Shown here piece by piece: positions 33,176 through 41,428 of a DNA stretch of 64,000 bases; position 1 is the first letter of the stretch, and each line of letters opens with the position of its first letter. The position numbers were made by a program, and so were the translations under genes. The notes beneath the pieces were generated by a model. That model did not search any database and was not told where the DNA came from. It was given only the letters and a program-made list of their open reading frames with translations. Origin of the DNA: Marinimicrobium sp038419845 (GTDB taxonomy: Bacteria > Pseudomonadota > Gammaproteobacteria > Pseudomonadales > Cellvibrionaceae); contig NZ_JBCAQT010000015.1 in the NCBI RefSeq assembly GCF_038419845.1, positions 1-64,000 of the forward strand, in the 5' to 3' direction.

Positions 33176-34351
33176 ATGACCGTAAAAAGAATGCAAGACC
33201 AGGATCTGTCAGGCAAGCGCGTACTGATTCGCGAAGACCTGAACGTGCCGATCCGCGATGGCAAGATCACCAGCACCGTGCGCCTGGACGCGGCCGTCCC
33301 CGCCATCAGGCAGGCGGTGGAAATGGGCGCGAAAGTCATGGTGATGTCGCACCTGGGCCGTCCCGAAGAGGGCGAGTTCAATGAAGAAGACTCGCTGGCA
33401 ACCGTGGCCAAAGCACTGTCCGAGCAGATGGGCAAAGAAGTTCCCCTGATCCGCGACTGGGTCGATGGCGTCGATATGGGCGAGCACGATGTGGTGTTGC
33501 TGGAAAACGTCCGTTTCAACAAGGGCGAGAAAGCCAACGACGACGAGCTGTCCAAAAAAATGGCCAAGCTGTGCGACGTGTTTGTCATGGATGCCTTTGG
33601 TACCGCGCACCGTGCGCAGGCCTCGACCCACGGTGTCGCCAAGTACGCGCCCATCGCCTGTGCCGGCCCGCTGCTGGCCAGAGAGCTGGATGCGTTGGGC
33701 AAGGTGCTGGACAATCCCGATCGCCCGCTGGTGTCCATTGTGGGCGGCGCCAAGGTGTCGTCCAAGTTGAGCGTACTGGATGCGTTGTCCAAGATCTCCG
33801 ACACGCTGGTCGTGGGCGGCGGTATTTCCAATACCTTTGTCGCGGCCGCAGGTTACGAGGTGGGCAACTCTCTGCACGAGAAAGACCTGATTCCCGAAGC
33901 CCAGCGTCTGACCAACACCACCGAAGTGATCTACGCCACCGACGTGCGTACCACCACGGCCGGCTTTGATGACTGGGCCAACGACACGCCCACCAAAGTG
34001 AAAAAGGTGGATGAAGTGGCGGCGGATGAGGAAATCATCGATTACGGTCCCGAGACTGCAGCCAAAGTAGCCGAAATACTGAAAAACGCCAAAACCATTC
34101 TGTGGAATGGCCCCTGTGGCGTGTTTGAGTTTGACGCCTTTGCCAAGGGCACCAAAGTCGTAGCCGACGCCATTGCCGAGAGCGACGCCTTCTCGGTCGC
34201 CGGTGGCGGCGACACTCTGGCGGCCATCGACAAGTGGAACCTGGCCGACAAGATCTCCTACATCTCCACCGGTGGCGGTGCTTTCCTGGAATTTGTGGAA
34301 GGCAACACACTGCCCGCGGTCGATATTCTGGAGCAGCGCGCTAACGACTGA
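33176..34351 (+). CDS. pgk: Phosphoglycerate kinase
   Basis: 391 residues, full length. It transfers phosphate between 1,3-bisphosphoglycerate and ADP in glycolysis and gluconeogenesis. Motifs: VLIREDLNVPIRDGKITSTVRL (substrate Asp/Asn), MSHLGRPEEGEF, VLLENVRFNKGEKAND, VFVMDAFGTAHRAQAST, IVGGAKVSSKLSVLDAL, LVVGGGISNTFVAA, LWNGPCGVFEFDAF and SVAGGGDTLAAI, STGGGAFLEFVEG. A GGAG lies just before ATG 33176. Second gene after tkt and followed by a strong terminator, so fba or pyk are not in the same unit. Confidence 0.97.
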   Translation: MTVKRMQDQDLSGKRVLIREDLNVPIRDGKITSTVRLDAAVPAIRQAVEMGAKVMVMSHLGRPEEGEFNEEDSLATVAKALSEQMGKEVPLIRDWVDGVDMGEHDVVLLENVRFNKGEKANDDELSKKMAKLCDVFVMDAFGTAHRAQASTHGVAKYAPIACAGPLLARELDALGKVLDNPDRPLVSIVGGAKVSSKLSVLDALSKISDTLVVGGGISNTFVAAAGYEVGNSLHEKDLIPEAQRLTNTTEVIYATDVRTTTAGFDDWANDTPTKVKKVDEVAADEEIIDYGPETAAKVAEILKNAKTILWNGPCGVFEFDAFAKGTKVVADAIAESDAFSVAGGGDTLAAIDKWNLADKISYISTGGGAFLEFVEGNTLPAVDILEQRAND

Positions 34352-34372
34352 TGCCGTTGTGAACCGCGAAAC

Positions 34373-34411
34373 AAAAAAAGGGGCGACTGCCAAGCAGTCG
34401 CCCCTTTTTTT
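34373..34411. terminator. Strong bidirectional intrinsic terminator
   Basis: Stem GGGGCGACTGC / GCAGTCGCCCC with a three-base loop, flanked by seven A on one side and seven T on the other, after pgk and facing the minus-strand ice-binding-type gene. Confidence 0.93.
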
Positions 34412-34463
34412 GTTTTACAGAACCTCCCTGTAATGAACTTCCCTGTCCGTCGAGCCGTCGCTC

Positions 34464-35945
34464 TTACTGAGCCGGTTGGGTCACCGCATTGGCATCCAGG
34501 TTTACCGCTGTTTGTGCCAGAGCTCGGCCGTTCAGCACGGCGCCGGTCTGCAACACGATTTTGGTTTTGCTCAGAATAATTCCCTTCACATCCGAGGTGG
34601 TCCCCAGAGTCACCTGACCGGCAACCTGCCAGAAAATGTTCTCCGGCAATGCACCGCCTTCGAGGGTGATGGTGACGTCATTGCTGACCGTCAGGTCCTG
34701 GGCAACCTGCAGGATCCAGACATCATTGTCGCTGCCCGACAGGGTGATATCCGAGGCGATCAGAAGGTTGGTGCCCCAGTTGTAGAGCCCCGGCTCGAGC
34801 GTCATGCCACTGATGTCGCCGGCACCCAGCTCGGTGTGATCCGGATTTGAACGGCCGGCCGCATCGATGTAAGCCGTTTCCATATTGCTGATGGCGGTGG
34901 TCAGGTTGGTGGGCGTGGGCTCTGTCATGCTGGCTGCGTAGAGGCTGCCGGTCACCAGGGCGGAGGTGGCAAACTCGGTGCTGGCATCGAGCGTTTCATC
35001 AAAACCGGTCATATAGGAGCGGGCCGCCGGGCTGATACCGAGGTCGCCCACAATGGCAGTGGTACCGGTGGTGGTGATTTCCGATTTTGCCAGAACGACG
35101 TAGTCACCGGCAGTGCCCAGAACAACAGGCGCCGGACCTTCGGCGGCGGTCGCGCCTGTGGTGAAGCTCCACACATAGTCAGCGGCCAGGGCGTTGGCAG
35201 GATTGGCCAGGTCTGTGACGTCGGTCATGAGGGTGGCGGTATACACACTGTCGCTTTCAAAGTTGTTTTCCGGATTGAATACGGCCGTGGTGGTACCAAC
35301 GATGTTCACTTCGCCAGCAACGGCATTGCCGTCGGCATCGGCCACTACAAAGCTCTGGGTGGTGAGGGTGGTCGAATCCAGGTTTTCGCTGAAGGTGGCG
35401 GTTACGTTCCGGTTAAGGGGGACACCGGTAGCGCCATCAGTCGGGTCGGTACCGGTGACGCTGGGGGCCGTTTCGTCGGAGGCCGAGCTGGTGGTGAACT
35501 GCCAGACAAAATCGTTTTCCAGAGCGATGCCCTCAGCATCTTCAACACCGGTGGTGATCGTGGCTTCATAGACGGTTTCGGCACCCAGGTCGCCCTCTGG
35601 TGTGAAAGTCGCGGTATCGTTTGCCGCATCAAAGGTGACGACGCCGTTTACCGGTGCCTCGTTCATGCCTTCCACGGTGAAGCTGAAACTATCGAGGGTG
35701 TCAGCATCGATGGTCCGATTGAACGTAGCGGTAATGTTCCGGTTGGTTTCCACGCCGGTTGTGTCGTTGTCGGGGCTTGTAGCAATGATTTCCAGAGCGG
35801 CGGTTTCCGGATCGGGGTCCTGATCCTGGTCGGTGTCTCTGTCGTTATTGTCGTTGTTACTACCGCCGCAAGCGGCAATAGACGCCACCATCAGCAAAAT
35901 GGCAAGACGCGCGAATGTCTTCGATTGATCGAAAAGTTTCATCAT
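34464..35945 (-). CDS. Lipoprotein with two SbsA Ig-like domains and a DUF3494 ice-binding-type domain
   Basis: 493 residues from ATG 35945. Signal peptide with lipobox ASIAACGGS, then an Asn/Asp linker (NNDNNDRDTDQDQDPDP). Two Big_5/SbsA Ig-like repeats follow (about residues 50-150: TSPDNDTTGVETNRNITATFNRTID; and 158-265: TDPTDGATGVPLNRNVTATFSENLD). Residues 275-493 match DUF3494: VLGTAGDYVVLAKSEITTTG, IVGDLGISP, LEPGLYNWGTNLLI, DVWILQVAQDLTVSNDVTITLEGGALPENIFWQVAGQVTLG. DUF3494 is the fold of many microbial ice-binding proteins; others are adhesins. The combination suggests a surface-anchored, ice-binding or adhesive protein. Confidence 0.85.
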   Translation of the reverse strand: MMKLFDQSKTFARLAILLMVASIAACGGSNNDNNDRDTDQDQDPDPETAALEIIATSPDNDTTGVETNRNITATFNRTIDADTLDSFSFTVEGMNEAPVNGVVTFDAANDTATFTPEGDLGAETVYEATITTGVEDAEGIALENDFVWQFTTSSASDETAPSVTGTDPTDGATGVPLNRNVTATFSENLDSTTLTTQSFVVADADGNAVAGEVNIVGTTTAVFNPENNFESDSVYTATLMTDVTDLANPANALAADYVWSFTTGATAAEGPAPVVLGTAGDYVVLAKSEITTTGTTAIVGDLGISPAARSYMTGFDETLDASTEFATSALVTGSLYAASMTEPTPTNLTTAISNMETAYIDAAGRSNPDHTELGAGDISGMTLEPGLYNWGTNLLIASDITLSGSDNDVWILQVAQDLTVSNDVTITLEGGALPENIFWQVAGQVTLGTTSDVKGIILSKTKIVLQTGAVLNGRALAQTAVNLDANAVTQPAQ

Positions 35946-36305
35946 GTTCAACTTTTTGTGGGAGGTCGGCCCTTGTGGGCAAATCTCGATAAGGGAGCAA
36001 TGCGGACCCGTTCCGGGTACGATCGTGCCGTTGCTCTAGTTCCGCGCTAAGGAGCAGGAGTGTTCTTGGGGAAGGAGATTTCCGTATGGTGATTGGATTG
36101 GCTGCCTGGGTACAGCTGAGTACCCTTATACTCCCTATCCTGGGGAATAGGTGAGTTATTTGCTCTAGCTGTCCCGGTAGACAGTGGACGGTACGGTTCC
36201 CGGATTAGCCGCGCAGGCTACCAGGACCTATAATCCCGGTATCGGACGGTTTCAGCCGCCCGGGCCGGTGAATCAAGTCAGAGGCATTACTACGAGGAGC
36301 GTGGA
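35946..36305. other. Divergent intergenic region with small dyads
   Basis: About 360 bases without a gene. It contains dyads GGGTAC-AGCTGA-GTACCC (about 36115-36132) and an imperfect CTCCCTATCC...GAATAGGTGAG (about 36140-36165). Promoters for both flanking genes must lie here, but no consensus is clear. Nothing else recognised. Confidence 0.4.
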
Positions 36306-36716
36306 ATGAACACGATCAGAGTCTTGGGTTACGGCGGGTTGGTGCCTTTTGTACTGCTGCCCGTGATGGGGATGACGCCGTTTATGGACTCGGGAAAGGC
36401 GCTGCTGCTGTTTCAGCTCTACAGCTGCCTGATTCTCGGGTTTATGGCCGGCGTGCTGTGGCCCGTGTTGTACCACCCGGCCCAGCCCTCGGTCAGGGCT
36501 GTCGTCGTGGTTGCCTTCCCGGTGGTCAGCTTCATCAGTTTTGCCCTGTTCCCCGCCCAGGTGCTGTTGATCCAGGGCGGGCTGTTTTTACTGTTGCGCC
36601 TGTATGAACTGATGGCGGGGGTGGAAAAGCTCTACCCCACTTATTATGCGATGCTGCGTTGGCAACTGACGGGTGTCGTTGTGGTCATGCACTTTCTGTA
36701 CTTTGTTGTCAGCTGA
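36306..36716 (+). CDS. DUF3429 family membrane protein
   Basis: 136 residues with four membrane segments (about residues 8-24, 32-54, 64-82, 84-98 and a final 116-134 stretch). The pattern LGYGGLVPFVLLPVMG at the start, FQLYSCLILGFMAGVLWP and YPTYYAMLRWQLTGVVVVMHF at the end fits DUF3429, inner-membrane proteins of unknown function common in gammaproteobacteria. ATG 36306 is preceded by GAGGAG. The exoD-like gene follows 46 bp later, so they may form an operon. Confidence 0.8.
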   Translation: MNTIRVLGYGGLVPFVLLPVMGMTPFMDSGKALLLFQLYSCLILGFMAGVLWPVLYHPAQPSVRAVVVVAFPVVSFISFALFPAQVLLIQGGLFLLLRLYELMAGVEKLYPTYYAMLRWQLTGVVVVMHFLYFVVS

Positions 36717-36762
36717 TTTCTTGAGGTCAGTTTCCTGAGAGGATCAGAAGAGGGTCAACCCT

Positions 36763-37362
36763 TTGGATACCGAAGAACACGTAGCGACACTGGAAGAGGT
36801 GATGGACCGCGTGGTCGACGCGGGCAAAGACCGGGAGGCGGTCACTGTCGATGACATTCTCAGTGCGGTTGGGGAGCGGTCGTTCGGGCCGCTGTTGCTT
36901 CTGGTAGGGCTCATTGTCCTGGCACCCATCATCGGCGATATTCCCGGCGTACCCACCCTCTGTGCTCTGATGGTGTTTGTGTTCGCGATTCAGTTGATGC
37001 TGCACAAGGAACACTTCTGGTTGCCCGGGTGGATGCTGCGACGCTCGGTTCGCACCCGGACATTGAACAGAGCGGTCGATCTGTCGCGTAAACCGGCGCG
37101 CTTTATCGATCGTCTGGTCAAGCCTCGCCTGACATTTCTGATACGGGGCTATATCCAAATCCGTTTTGTGGCGCTGGCCACACTGGCCGTAGCTCTGATG
37201 ATGCCCGCCATGGAGTTCATCCCGTTCAGCGCGAATCTGGCGGGTGCGGTCCTGACGCTGTTCGGCCTGGCGCTGATCAGCCGGGATGGGGTCCTGGCAC
37301 TGCTGGCATTCACACTGACCGGCGCAAGCGCGCTCGCCGTCGTCTACGGAATCTGGGGCTAA
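36763..37362 (+). CDS. ExoD-family membrane protein
   Basis: 199 residues. The N-terminal cytoplasmic part (EEHVATLEEVMDRVVDAGKDREAVTVDDILSAVGERSFGPLLLLVGLIVLAPI..DIPGVPTL) is the conserved opening of ExoD proteins, first linked to exopolysaccharide production in rhizobia. Three to four membrane helices follow at about 42-70, 130-148 and 155-199. The biochemical role is unknown. Start is a TTG at 36763 with GAGG upstream; an internal ATG at 36802 would remove part of the conserved region. Its stop touches the first copy of a MITE-like repeat. Confidence 0.82.
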   Translation: MDTEEHVATLEEVMDRVVDAGKDREAVTVDDILSAVGERSFGPLLLLVGLIVLAPIIGDIPGVPTLCALMVFVFAIQLMLHKEHFWLPGWMLRRSVRTRTLNRAVDLSRKPARFIDRLVKPRLTFLIRGYIQIRFVALATLAVALMMPAMEFIPFSANLAGAVLTLFGLALISRDGVLALLAFTLTGASALAVVYGIWG

Positions 37363-37470
37363 CCCCAAAAAGGGGACGGAGGGAATATTTTTTGAACAAC
37401 CCCAAAAAGGGGACGGAGGGAATATTTTTTGAACAATTTGATCAAAATTAAATCCCTCCGTCCCCTTTTT
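37361..37470. mobile_element. MITE/REP-like element copy 1 with a 37-bp tandem duplication
   Basis: The complete unit (37404-37470, 67 bp) begins AAAAAGGGGACGGAGGGA and ends with the inverted arm TCCCTCCGTCCCCTTTTT. The left 37 bases are duplicated in tandem (37361-37397 and 37398-37434), and the first copy overlaps the exoD stop. No coding capacity. Confidence 0.88.
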
Positions 37471-37482
37471 AGCGGTTTTGGG

Positions 37483-38478
37483 TTATCGACTGCTGAAGGT
37501 GTCCATCAGGGCCATCACCTCCCGGGCCTCAGTCATTGAACATGGATTGTCCCGCTCGCCGCGAAAGTAACGAACCACCTGCTCAATCATGGGTTGCTGG
37601 ATATGGGGCGGGTTGGGTAGCTCGAAGGTCTGTTTGCCTTGAGCGTTGTACAGTGTCAGGCACTGCTTTCCGAAAAAGTTGATCGTCATCCGGCCGCTGG
37701 TTCCGATGATCTCACAGAGGTCGCGGCTTTCGGGTTCCGCTACGGCAAAGTGCCAGCGCCCCTGGAGGATTACTGTCGAATCAAACTCTGCCCAACCGGT
37801 GACGCAGTCATCCGCGGCATAGTGGCCGCCCTGATTGGTGCCAAACCCGCTGGCGCGTTTGACCGAGCCAAACCAGTGGCGCATCAAGTCCAGCTGATGT
37901 GGCGCCAGGTCGTGAAACAGCCCCCCTCCGGAAATGGTCGGATTCAGACGCCAGTTTTCTTCGGTCTGGGCGATAAGCTTGGAGTCTGCCGGCTGGAGCA
38001 TGTCCAGTCGAACCAACAGGGGCCGGCCAATGGCACCCTCGTCCAGGAGACGCTTGAGCTGCATGAAGCTGGGCAGAAAGCGCCGGTAATGAGCCGCGCA
38101 GAGTTTTCCGCTCGAAGCGTTTTCGGCGGCGATCATGGTCTCGCATTCGGCGGCATTCAGCGCTACCGGCTTTTCCACATACACTGATTTGCCCGCTGCC
38201 AGGGCGGCCAGAGTATAGTGCTTGTGACTGTTGGGCGGAGTGGCTACGTAAATGGCATCAATCTGGGGATCGTTCAAGAGGGTGTCGGCATCGTCCGACC
38301 AGCGGGGCACGCCGTGGCGACGGGCAAAGTCTTCCGCTTTGGCGCCGTCGCGGCGCATCACAGCGCGTAACTCCGAGTTCGGCGCTTTCTGAAAACCGGG
38401 TCCGCTTTTCACCTCAGCGACATCGCCAACGCCGATGATGCCCCACCGAGTGGGCTGTGAATGGGATGGATTCGACAT
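37483..38478 (-). CDS. Gfo/Idh/MocA family oxidoreductase
   Basis: 331 residues from ATG 38478 (GAGG upstream). N-terminal Rossmann fold: TRWGIIGVGDVAEVKSGPGF (a G-x-G-x-x-A-like turn), IYVATPPNSHKHYTLAALAAGKSVYVEKPVALN, where E-K-P contains the catalytic Lys. C-terminal substrate domain with SGGGLFHDLAPHQLDLMRHWFG (conserved G-G-x-x-x-D-x-x-x-H). Family members are NAD(P)-dependent sugar or cyclitol dehydrogenases/reductases; substrate unknown. It lies between two inverted copies of the AAAAAGGGGACGGAGGG element. Confidence 0.87.
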   Translation of the reverse strand: MSNPSHSQPTRWGIIGVGDVAEVKSGPGFQKAPNSELRAVMRRDGAKAEDFARRHGVPRWSDDADTLLNDPQIDAIYVATPPNSHKHYTLAALAAGKSVYVEKPVALNAAECETMIAAENASSGKLCAAHYRRFLPSFMQLKRLLDEGAIGRPLLVRLDMLQPADSKLIAQTEENWRLNPTISGGGLFHDLAPHQLDLMRHWFGSVKRASGFGTNQGGHYAADDCVTGWAEFDSTVILQGRWHFAVAEPESRDLCEIIGTSGRMTINFFGKQCLTLYNAQGKQTFELPNPPHIQQPMIEQVVRYFRGERDNPCSMTEAREVMALMDTFSSR

Positions 38479-38497
38479 AAAAGCCTCTTCAATCAGT

Positions 38498-38584
38498 ACC
38501 AAAAAGGGGACGACGCGAAAAATGGGGACGGAGGGATTTAATTTTGATCAAATTGTTCAAAAAATATTCCCTCCGTCCCCTTTT
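38498..38584. mobile_element. MITE/REP-like element copy 2 (opposite orientation)
   Basis: Unit at 38518-38584, the reverse complement arrangement of copy 1 (TTTAATTTTGATCAAATTG in the centre), preceded by a partial arm CAAAAAGGGGACGACGCG at 38499-38516. It lies between the divergent Gfo/Idh/MocA and pirin genes, so their promoters are close to or inside it. Confidence 0.88.
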
Positions 38585-38602
38585 CAAGAGAAGGTGTTCA
38601 TT

Positions 38603-39544
38603 ATGACCAATACCGAGTGGCAGGAAAACGTTGAATCGTCTCTGGAGTGTCCGACGCTGGACGGGCGCCGGCAGATACAGCGGGTGACGCCCCGGTTGGC
38701 GGAGGTGGGCGGCATTCCGGTCAACCGGATTCTGCCCCGCCGGCAGCGGCGCACCATAGGGGCCTGGTGTTTTCTCGACCATGCCGGCCCCAGCCGGTTT
38801 CCCGAGGATGCGCCCGGCTTCCGGGTGGGGCCGCACCCGCACATCGGCCTGCAGACCTTCACCTGGATGATCGACGGGGAGGTGCTTCACCGCGACAGTC
38901 TGGGCAGTGAGCAGCTGGTCAAGCCCGGGCAGGTGAATCTGATGACGGCCGGTTACGGCATCGCCCACACGGAGGAGGCGGTGGGCGCCGAGCCGATACT
39001 GCACGCCGCGCAGCTCTGGATCGCGCTGCCGGAGGCGGATACAGAGACGCAGCCGCGCTTCGATCACTACCCGGACCTGCCCCGCTGGATGGAAGAGGGG
39101 GTGGAGGCGACCCTGCTGGTGGGCGAGTACGCCGATCGCACGGCCCCCACGCTGACCTTCTCGCCCCTGGTTGGAGTGGAATACCGGGCCTCGCGCGACA
39201 GCGAACTGACTCTGCCGTTGAAGCGCTCGTTCGAATACGGTCTGGTCGCCCTCGAAGGGGGCCTCACAGTGGACGGAGAGGCCTTCGGGCGCAATGAGCT
39301 AGCCTACATCGGCGGTCAGCGCGGCAGTGTCGAGGTCACCCTGAGCGCGGGCACCCGGCTGTTGTTGCTCGGCGGCGAGCCGCTGGGCGAGGAAATTCTG
39401 ATGTGGTGGAATTTTGTCGGCCACAGCCGCGAAGAAATCAGCCGGGCTCAGGAGGAGTGGGAACAGGGTTCCGAGCGCTTTGGCCTGGTTCCCGGTTTTG
39501 AAGGCGATCCGCTTCAGGCGCCGCCGCTGCCCTGGAAGCGCTGA
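38603..39544 (+). CDS. Pirin family protein
   Basis: 313 residues from ATG 38603. Bicupin of the pirin family: the metal-binding N-terminal cupin shows WCFLDHAGPSRF, VGPHPHIGLQTFTWMIDGEVLHRDSLGSEQLVKPGQVNLMTAGYGIAHTEE, in which His, His, His and Glu are the expected iron ligands (H-x-H and H-T-E-E). The C-terminal cupin follows (RSFEYGLVALEGGLTVDG; GTRLLLLGGEPLGEEILMWWNFVGHS). Pirins are iron-dependent and include quercetinases and redox-sensing regulators. Bounded by MITE-like copies 2 and 3. Confidence 0.9.
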   Translation: MTNTEWQENVESSLECPTLDGRRQIQRVTPRLAEVGGIPVNRILPRRQRRTIGAWCFLDHAGPSRFPEDAPGFRVGPHPHIGLQTFTWMIDGEVLHRDSLGSEQLVKPGQVNLMTAGYGIAHTEEAVGAEPILHAAQLWIALPEADTETQPRFDHYPDLPRWMEEGVEATLLVGEYADRTAPTLTFSPLVGVEYRASRDSELTLPLKRSFEYGLVALEGGLTVDGEAFGRNELAYIGGQRGSVEVTLSAGTRLLLLGGEPLGEEILMWWNFVGHSREEISRAQEEWEQGSERFGLVPGFEGDPLQAPPLPWKR

Positions 39545-39547
39545 ACC

Positions 39548-39614
39548 AAAAAGGGGACGGAGGCGTTATTTTTTGAGCAAATTGATCAAAATTAAATCCC
39601 TCCGTCCCCTTTTT
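39548..39614. mobile_element. MITE/REP-like element copy 3
   Basis: 67-bp unit in the same orientation as copy 1, with small changes (GGAGGCGTTATTTTTTGAGC). It starts three bases after the pirin stop codon and could double as its terminator because it ends CCCCTTTTT. Confidence 0.88.
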
Positions 39615-39919
39615 GGGGGCCAGATTGATTTTTGTAGCCATTTGTGTATACTTCGCCGCCTCAATCGACGCGATTCCAGAGTTTCCCCTGAATGAAGATG
39701 CCCTCCTGCCCGGTTTTTTCTATTACGCCGCCATAGCGCGCAACGTAGGCAGACGTCCGGCATCGGCGTTGAACGCGTTCTGATCTGCTCATCAATACCG
39801 TATTTAGCCGCCGTAACGTCTCAGCACGGCTGCGCTGGCGCTTTTAGCGCCTTTGCATTGCGCTACCCCTGTGTCTCGCACTGTAATTTTCTCGCTCCGC
39901 TGTTCCTTTGCATCAAAGA
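39615..39919. other. Intergenic region before the SulP gene
   Basis: About 300 bases, no gene. A TATACT at 39648-39653 is a possible -10. GC-rich dyad-like text CTGGCGCTTTTAGCGCC near 39836 could form a small hairpin. No known RNA element recognised. Confidence 0.4.
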
Positions 39920-41428
39920 ATGGAAATGTCCCACATGTTATTACACTCCACCAAGAAAGACTGGCTCGGTAATATTCGAAACGATCTGCTGGCCGGTATC
40001 GTTGTGGCGCTGGCGCTGATTCCCGAAGCCATCGCCTTCTCCATTATCGCGGGGGTCGACCCCAAAGTGGGACTGTACGCCTCGTTCAGTATTGCCGTGA
40101 TCATTTCCATCGTCGGCGGTCGCCCGGGCATGATCTCGGCTGCCACTGGTGCCATGGCGCTCCTGATGGTGACGCTGGTGAAAGAGCACGGGCTGCAATA
40201 CCTGCTGGTCGCCACGCTCCTGACCGGGGTGCTTCAGGTCATTGCCGGCTACATAAAGTTGGGGAACCTGATGAGCTTTGTCTCGCGCTCGGTGGTGACG
40301 GGCTTTGTCAACGCGCTGGCGATCCTGATTTTCATGGCCCAGCTACCGGAGCTGACCGATGTGACCTGGCATGTGTACGCCATGACGTTGGCGGGGCTTG
40401 GCATCATCTACCTGCTGCCCTACGTGCCCTATGTGGGCAAGCTGCTGCCTTCACCGCTGGTGTGTATTCTGGTGTTGACCCTGGTATCCGTGTTTCTGGG
40501 GCTGGATATCCGCACCGTGGGTGACATGGGCGACCTGCCCGATACCCTGCCGTTCTTCCTCTGGCCGGATGTGCCGCTGAACCTCGAGACGCTAATGATC
40601 GTACTGCCCTACTCGATTTCACTGGCCATTGTCGGTCTGCTGGAATCGATGATGACCGCGACGATTGTCGATGACCTGACCGATACCCCCAGTGACAAGA
40701 ACCGCGAGTGTAAAGGCCAGGGCATTGCCAATATCGGCTCCGGTCTGCTGGGTGGCATGGCCGGTTGTGCCATGATCGGACAGTCGATCATCAATGTGAA
40801 ATCCGGTGGCCGGGGCCGTCTGTCGAGTATGGCCGCCGGCGTGTTCCTGCTGATCATGGTGGTATTCCTTGGCCCCTGGTTGTCGCTGATCCCCATGGCC
40901 GCTCTGGTGGCGGTGATGATCATGGTCTCGATCGGTACGTTCAGCTGGGGCTCGATTGTCGACCTGAAAAAGCACCCCCTGTCTACCAACGTGGTCATGG
41001 TGTCGACGGTTGTCGTAGTGGTGGCGACTCACAACCTGGCCTACGGCGTGTTTGTCGGCGTTCTGCTGGCGTCATTGTTCTTTGCCAACAAGGTCAGCCA
41101 CTTCATGTATGTGGCTTCGGAAAAGGACGACGAAGGCACCACCCGCACCTATCGCGTGGTCGGGCAGGTGTTTTTCAATTCGGCCGACAAGTTTGCCGCG
41201 CACTTCGACTTCCGTGAAGTGGTCAGCAAAGTGGTGATAGACTTGAGCCGGGCGCACTTCTGGGATATTTCGGCCGTCGGTGCGCTCGACCGGGTGGTGG
41301 TCAAGTTCCGGCGCGAAGGCGCCGATGTGGAGCTGATTGGCCTGAACGAAGCGAGCGCCACGATCGTCGACCGTTTTGGTGTGCACGATAAGCCCGAAGA
41401 AATTGAAAAAGTCCTTGGAGGTCACTAA
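39920..41428 (+). CDS. SulP-family anion transporter with STAS domain
   Basis: About 502 residues (ATG 39920; ATGs at 39926 and 39935 and a TTG at 39908 are alternatives). Ten or more helices from WLGNIRNDLLAGIVVALALIPEAIAFSIIAGVDPKVGLYAS, which is the SulP/SLC26 signature, through ISAATGAMALLMVTLV. Residues about 400-502 form a STAS domain (RVVGQVFFNSADKFAAHFDF..VVIDLSRAHFWDISAVGALDRVV). Family members carry sulfate or, as in BicA, bicarbonate with sodium. Its stop overlaps the start of the uspA-like gene by one base, implying linked function. Confidence 0.9.
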   Translation: MEMSHMLLHSTKKDWLGNIRNDLLAGIVVALALIPEAIAFSIIAGVDPKVGLYASFSIAVIISIVGGRPGMISAATGAMALLMVTLVKEHGLQYLLVATLLTGVLQVIAGYIKLGNLMSFVSRSVVTGFVNALAILIFMAQLPELTDVTWHVYAMTLAGLGIIYLLPYVPYVGKLLPSPLVCILVLTLVSVFLGLDIRTVGDMGDLPDTLPFFLWPDVPLNLETLMIVLPYSISLAIVGLLESMMTATIVDDLTDTPSDKNRECKGQGIANIGSGLLGGMAGCAMIGQSIINVKSGGRGRLSSMAAGVFLLIMVVFLGPWLSLIPMAALVAVMIMVSIGTFSWGSIVDLKKHPLSTNVVMVSTVVVVVATHNLAYGVFVGVLLASLFFANKVSHFMYVASEKDDEGTTRTYRVVGQVFFNSADKFAAHFDFREVVSKVVIDLSRAHFWDISAVGALDRVVVKFRREGADVELIGLNEASATIVDRFGVHDKPEEIEKVLGGH

